A stretch of DNA of 64,000 nucleotides from Tribonema minus (Eukaryota > Sar > Xanthophyceae > Tribonematales > Tribonemataceae), in the NCBI GenBank assembly GCA_017506865.1, contig JAFCMP010000122.1:62001-126000 (forward strand), in the 5' to 3' direction. The notes below the pieces were generated by a model that saw only the letters and a program-made list of their open reading frames with translations, did not search any database and was not told the origin of the DNA. This document shows positions 59,418 to 64,000 of the stretch, piece by piece. Position numbers and translations under genes: made by a program. How positions within the stretch are numbered: the stretch's first letter is position 1; each line of letters begins with the position of its first letter.

Positions 59418-60891
59418 ATGAGCGCCCCAGCGATACCGGCAGCAGTTCCTGCCAAGGGTTTGAACCAGGCAGCAGCAGTGGCTACAGCAGCACGCCTGTG
59501 GGAAAACACAGCTTTTTCAGACGTCGTTATCACTTTCGGCACTGCTGTGCTTTGGCTACGCCAAAGCGCCCGCGCGTTGCGAGCAACAAGAGGAAGAGGG
59601 GCGCAGGAGGCCAGCATCAAAACAAAGGACAACAGCGCCGCCAGCCATCAGCAGTACAACGTGGCACTGCCTCCCGGAGCCAGGCGGCTGCATGTTCATG
59701 CCGCCGTTCTCAGCATGCACAGCAGTGTGCTCGAGGCCAGGCTGAGCCGTTGGACCGGGCCCGAAAGGCCCGTCCTCATCAACATCCAGCTCGACGACGA
59801 AGCAGAGGTGGCGGGGTTTGAAGACGTCATGTGGGGGATGTACCACGGCAAGCTGCCCACAGAGGACATGACGGTGGAGCGGGCGCTTCTCATAGCACGG
59901 CTGGCGGACGCTTACGCTGCTGAGAGTGTGCTGTGTGCAGCTACTAAACCAGCAAGCTAGCCTGACCTGGGATGATGCGCTGCGCATATTCGAAACGCCT
60001 GCCAGCGTGCGCAGTCGTCTTGAGCTCAAGAAGGCACAGATGGCGATGCTGGAGCGCGCGGGGGACCTAGATAAGGCAATGAACGACGGGCAGGTACGCA
60101 AGCAGCTGATCGAGCTGCCAGAAGCAGCGCTCGTGGCATTGCTCAGCGATGACCGGCTCGCAGTCGCAGCGGAAAGCACAGCAGTCGCGCTCGCCATCAG
60201 GTGGGCGCAGAGGCACGGGTTGGCGACGGTGCCTGACGCAGTTTCAAGCTGCATTCGCCTCAATCATCTCGATGGCGGTTTTCTGGCAGGCGTTGCGCAC
60301 TTGTTCCCATCATGGACTTGCCAGGTGCTTGCCCTGCTGTCGGTCGGCAAAGCTTCACCGTCGGCGTGGCGCGAGGTGCTGACGTCAAGAGACATGCCCC
60401 AGGCGCTTGCGGGCACTAGTGAGCATGAGCGCCCAAAGTCATTCGTCACGGCAGCGAAGTTTAAGGCTGTCTTGTCATTGACTGGTCTTGCCGGAGCTTT
60501 CGCCAATGCTGTACGAGCGGGTGAAACTCGAGTAGTGCTGCCTAGCGGCAGCATGTTCTATGCCGGGTACAGGTGGTACTTGCGCGCTGAGGTCTCCGCC
60601 TTACCTGGCGATTCTTCTCAATTCAGGGCAGGTGTTTTTATTTTTCAAGCGACGGACGTAGACAGCTCATTCGCTGGATTCGTTAGGCGCAAAATTGCAG
60701 TCACCTGCATTGCCAAGGAACAGGTGAATGATATTAAGGTATCTACAAAGATTGGCACGGAGGACCTGGCAGGATATGGCTGGTCCGATTTCTTTGGTTT
60801 CGACCTCGAGGTATGGGAACCTGAAAAATTCGAACGGTGGGTGGATGATGCAGGCAACCTCAACTTTCATGTGAGAGCAACCCTCCAGTAG
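59418..60891 (+). pseudogene. BTB-BACK family copy E with an 8-bp deletion
   Basis: ATG at 59418, TAG 60889-60891. The BTB domain has 'LWENTAFSDVVITFG', 'LHVHAAVLSMHSSVLEARLS' and 'MYHGKLPTEDMTVERALLIA'. At about 59942-59950 eight bases present in copies B and C are missing, so the frame breaks at 'VLCAAT', exactly at the BTB/BACK boundary where copy D is also broken. The rest (BACK 'ALLSDDRLAVAAESTAVALA', C-terminal module ending 'RWVDDAGNLNFHVRATLQ') is open in the shifted frame. 1474 + 8 nt makes a whole number of codons. Otherwise it is the best-preserved copy. Its 3' flank matches that of copy B. Confidence 0.8.
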
Positions 60892-61582
60892 CTGAGCAGC
60901 GCCATGCAGCTACATGTACATTGCACTGCCACCACATGATCTCTTTCAGGTCTCAGAGTCACTTCTTCTGCTGCGCTGCTATGCGCCAGGCTTGCTCGCG
61001 CGCTGTGCTGCGTGTGCGCCTTGTATTTTTCAGCACTGCTTGCACCGTTGGGGCCATTCAGAAGTGGCTGCTGCTGTCCTGTGCACAGATGTGTTGTGGG
61101 TTTTTAGTTGTAAAGGCCCCAAGGGAGGCCAGGTGTCCTACATTCCCAGGGTAAAGTCCTATGCAGCAGCCTAGTGCGCTACGCTCTTGCGAGCACATAC
61201 AGTAGCACCAGCATTCATGTTGAGCACTGGTGTCCTTTTGGGGTCAAATCACCAGCGCCCATGTTAATTGAGCATTGCAGTGCAATGTACGCAGCGTCAT
61301 TCGTCATCTCTATGACAGCAGCACAGGCAGCATGCAATACAGTAATGTCGCACCACTTGGGCGAGCATGCTGGCGGCAGCGCAGATTTTTCCCGCACATG
61401 ACTTTGTTGTCACACGGATCTACAACAAAAGCAGGTACAGCTTGGGCTATTGCCAATCCGGTGCATGCTTGCGTGTTGCCACAGTCAGTCAGTCTCTGCA
61501 CCTGCATGCCGTACGGCATTATCAGCGGTGCAGATTTGTAGTTGCTGAGCACCGCCAGGCGTGCATCTCGGCAACTTCAGAA

Positions 61583-61664
61583 TTCCTAGTGCGTGTGACT
61601 CAGATGCTGCTCCAGCTTACACTTCCTTGTGCGTGTGGCTCAGATGCTGCTCCAGCTTACACAC
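61583..61664. repeat. ~40-bp tandem duplication
   Basis: GCGTGTG.CTCAGATGCTGC with TCCAGCTTACAC occurs twice head to tail. Confidence 0.85.
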
Positions 61665-62190
61665 AGCACCCACGGAGCGCAATCTGTTTGCCATTTCAGT
61701 GTCAATGCCGTTGTCTGTTATAGTTGATGATGCACCAGGCTTGAATATGTGCTATGTGATCTCACATGTCACTGATGTGCGCATGCCTGATGTCTGCCTG
61801 ACACTGCATGCACATGCCCGAGGCATTTCGAGTGGCAGCTTCTGTCCAGCCTGCAGACCTGCAGAGTGCATCTGTTGAATTGTCATTGTCTTTTCAACTT
61901 TGCTCTTCAACGGGCTGTCGACTTGTATGTGCTGCACGAGTATCAGCAAAGTCAGCACACATGCTGATGCCAGCGGTGGTGTACTGTAGTTTGGTTGTAC
62001 TGTCAGGGGGTTGCATGTTAAATGTTACATCACATCACAGCATGCCACATGCATGCTGAGGAAGCGTGGGCCATGGCCCTGCAACAATTTGTCACAATTT
62101 TTGCACTGTCAGAGTTAACTGTCAGAGTTAACTTCTTCCAGATTGAGTTTGAAGTTCTGGCAAGTTGTTTGCCTTGCAACTGATTGCCTG

Positions 62191-62236
62191 TGGTACTGGG
62201 CGCTGCCACTGAATGGTACTAGGCGCTGCCACTGAA
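62191..62236. repeat. 23-bp tandem duplication
   Basis: Two adjacent 23-bp units (TGGTACT, G or A, then GGCGCTGCCACTGAA) that differ at one base. Confidence 0.9.
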
Positions 62237-62298
62237 TTTTTGTATGCGTTAAGGCTGAGACCTTGCACGGCTCCACAGCACCCAGCTTTAGAAGGCAG

Positions 62299-62310
62299 TT
62301 GGCGCCAAAA
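62299..62310. promoter_or_regulatory. E2F/DP-type binding site upstream of MLH1
   Basis: TTGGCGCCAAAA contains the palindrome TTGGCGCCAA and fits the E2F consensus on both strands. It lies 60 bp before the MLH1 ATG. The same type of site is in the EXO1/RAD51 promoter. Confidence 0.6.
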
Positions 62311-62369
62311 CCTCAAATTTTCAAAAAAGCTGAAGTGCGCCTGTTGTCGCGCTGCAGCTTGGCTTGCCC

Positions 62370-63719
62370 ATGACGGCAAAGCTGGATCAATCCTCGGAGG
62401 ATGTAATTGCCGCCATGGTGGCCCCAAAAGCAGGCGATGCTGGTGCTGCGCGCCCCCCTCAGATTCACAAGCTGGAGGAGCATGTTGTGAACAGGATCGC
62501 AGCGGGAGAGGTGGTGCAGAGGCCGGCCAACGCAGTGAAGGAGATGCTGGAAAACAGCTTGGATGCCGGCAGCAAATCGTGAGTGCATATTCGCTGAGCC
62601 TTGAGTTGCTAATGCCTGGCATTTTAGCTTGGCATTCTGAGCTTAGTTGTCGCTCTCGTGCTCGATCGACAATGCTTGAACGCTGCTGTCAACATAGCCT
62701 GTAGTCCAAACACCATAAGTGCATTTGAAGCGATGCTTTGGTGCTGAGAGGACAGAATTGGAAACGCTTGAGTGTCACAAGCTGCAACCCATGTTTGAAG
62801 GCAGTGAAAACAGAGTGACAACAGATTCAATGCTTTGCTGGTACATGGTGCACCGCTACGGTAGCTGTTGCCTGCTGAAAAACTGTGCAAGGTTTGCAGG
62901 TGCAGCCGCATCCCTGCAGAGATCGGAACAAGTACGTTGCTGCGAAATTTTGCCTCAAAGAAGTACTTTTTGAAGTACTTTCTGAGTATATGTAGAGGCT
63001 ACGTTAAAGATGTTGTGCTTCTTGACACGTGTTGGTGCCTGGAAACATACTTGCCATGACACACTTACGCATACGGGATACTGGTGTACTGGTGTCACCA
63101 CGCGTGCTCCTCATGTAAAATATGTATGGAAGCGTGCACTGCTGCAGCCAATTGAAGGCTCCCTGCTGATGCACCGTGTCATGACAATTTCGTCATGGCG
63201 GCTTCACCCTTTCAAGTGACATGGGCACAGTGCGAATTGGGTAACATGGTATGATGGTTGCTCTTTTTCAGGCAGCGCTGGTGCCGGTGCGTCAGTGCCT
63301 GTAGCAAAAGCCATGGCCCATGGAATGCCGTTCCGTTTCTGCCCAACACTCCCATAATTCTGTTGAAGCGAGAATGCTTCGTGCAGCAGAGCTGAGAAGC
63401 AGGCATTAGCCTCGCGTGCGCTCGCAAATCTAGGTGCTGTGCGATTTGTGCCTGGTACGGTTTCCTATCATTTATGTCGCACTGCGTTAATGTCACTCTT
63501 TGCTACTGCAAGCCCTGCACGTGCGCGCGCGTTTGCAAGGGGGTGGTGCGGATACGCGGCTGCGTGCTTGTGGGCTGCGTGCTGGATGTGTCTTTTAGAA
63601 TGGTCGTAATTTGTGTTCTTTGAAGTGCTTTTGACAAGCCTTTTGTGGTTGCGCCCCATCCCAATCACAGCATCACGGTGACTTGCAAGGAGGGAGGCAT
63701 GAAGCTGCTGGAGATCAAG
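62370..63719 (+). CDS. MLH1: MLH1 mismatch-repair ATPase, first two exons (runs off right edge)
   Basis: Exons 62370-62578 and 63671-63719 join in phase; the gene continues beyond the window after GTGCGC. About 86 residues are visible. After a ~33-residue non-conserved leader they match the GHKL ATPase start of MutL proteins: '[20 protein letters not shown]', '[16 protein letters not shown]' (motif I with the catalytic Glu and Asn) and 'GGMKLLEIK'. '[17 protein letters not shown]' is closer to MLH1 than to PMS1/PMS2. The first in-frame ATG after the E2F-type site is chosen as start; the second Met (residue 16) is an alternative. MLH1 is the core partner of PMS2/PMS1 and binds EXO1, which is encoded 9.4 kb upstream. 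Confidence 0.93.
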
Positions 63720-64000
63720 GTGCGCTGGGGGATCAGATCAGCACATGCATTCGAAAAGCAGCAGTCTTGTACTTGAAGTACATACTTTGACAAGCATGAA
63801 GTGACACAATCTTGAAGTCTGCTGAAGCATTGCTGACATGTGCTCAGTTGTGCTCAACTGGACTGATTGTGCTCAAACGGTGCAACAGCCCGGCAGATCT
63901 CGTACCTGCAAGGGGGTATTCAAGCAGACATAACTGACCACTTCATTGCATAACGGACCGGTGCAGCAGCCATTTTCGTCCCTGTCATGGTAGCCCCACA
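63720..64000 (+). other. MLH1 intron 2, to the window edge
   Basis: Begins with the donor GTGCGC. No further exon is visible before the window ends. Confidence 0.7.

Larger units (their letters stand above)
60892..62369. other. intergenic region between BTB copy E and MLH1
   Basis: The first ~340 bp are homologous to the flank after copy B. Further on are short perfect or near-perfect tandem duplications (61583-61664, 62106-62132, 62191-62236) and the E2F-type site before MLH1. No gene supported. Confidence 0.5.

Noticed and set aside
1..64000. tRNA, rRNA or transposon genes
   Set aside because: I looked for tRNA-like arms, rRNA-type conserved blocks, and reverse-transcriptase, integrase or transposase motifs by eye and saw none. 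A covariance or profile search could still find small ones.

Overview
This is a nuclear eukaryotic window with spliced genes (GT-AG introns from about 200 bp to 2 kb), GC-rich exons, intronic (GCN)n, poly-G and TTAGGG-type repeats, and no operons. The gene set comprises a cytoplasmic dynein-1 light intermediate chain, an Elongin A-like protein, RAD51, EXO1, MLH1, SNU13, H2A and H2B. Together with long introns and Ala/Gln/Gly-rich insertions, this suits an alga or protist with large genes, possibly a stramenopile. The lineage is an inference; I see no marker that fixes it.

Layout. 1-9.2 kb: three copies (A partial, B, C) of a BTB-BACK gene family; copies D (39.7-41.1 kb, minus) and E (59.4-60.9 kb) lie further along. 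Every copy seen from start to stop carries one or two disabling lesions. 10.7-13.05 kb (minus): LLPH/DUF2423-like nucleolar protein, head to head with the dynein light intermediate chain (13.3-19.4 kb, plus, 8 exons). 20.8-23.4 kb: divergent H2B (minus, intronless) and H2A (plus, 3 exons). 25.5-28.4 kb (minus): unidentified coiled-coil protein, head to head with the Elongin A-like gene (28.7-34.7 kb, plus, 6 exons). 36.7-39.0 kb (minus): SNU13. 41-45 kb: poorly resolved, with an unidentified acidic membrane-type ORF and its inverted partial copy. 45.7-53.0 kb (minus): EXO1, head to head over 279 bp with RAD51 (53.3-56.7 kb, plus). 62.4 kb to the edge: first two exons of MLH1.

Three themes stand out. 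(1) Genome maintenance: EXO1, RAD51 and MLH1 lie within 18 kb. The EXO1/RAD51 shared promoter and the MLH1 upstream region each carry an E2F-type site, suggesting shared S-phase control of recombination and mismatch repair. (2) In at least five genes, short segments spanning an exon-intron boundary are tandemly duplicated into the intron, leaving series of decaying ghost exon ends, several beside (TTAGGG)n tracts. In RAD51 the telomere-like tract itself forms the 5' splice site. (3) Four of the gene pairs are divergent with only 254-488 bp between start codons, so shared promoters appear to be the usual arrangement here.
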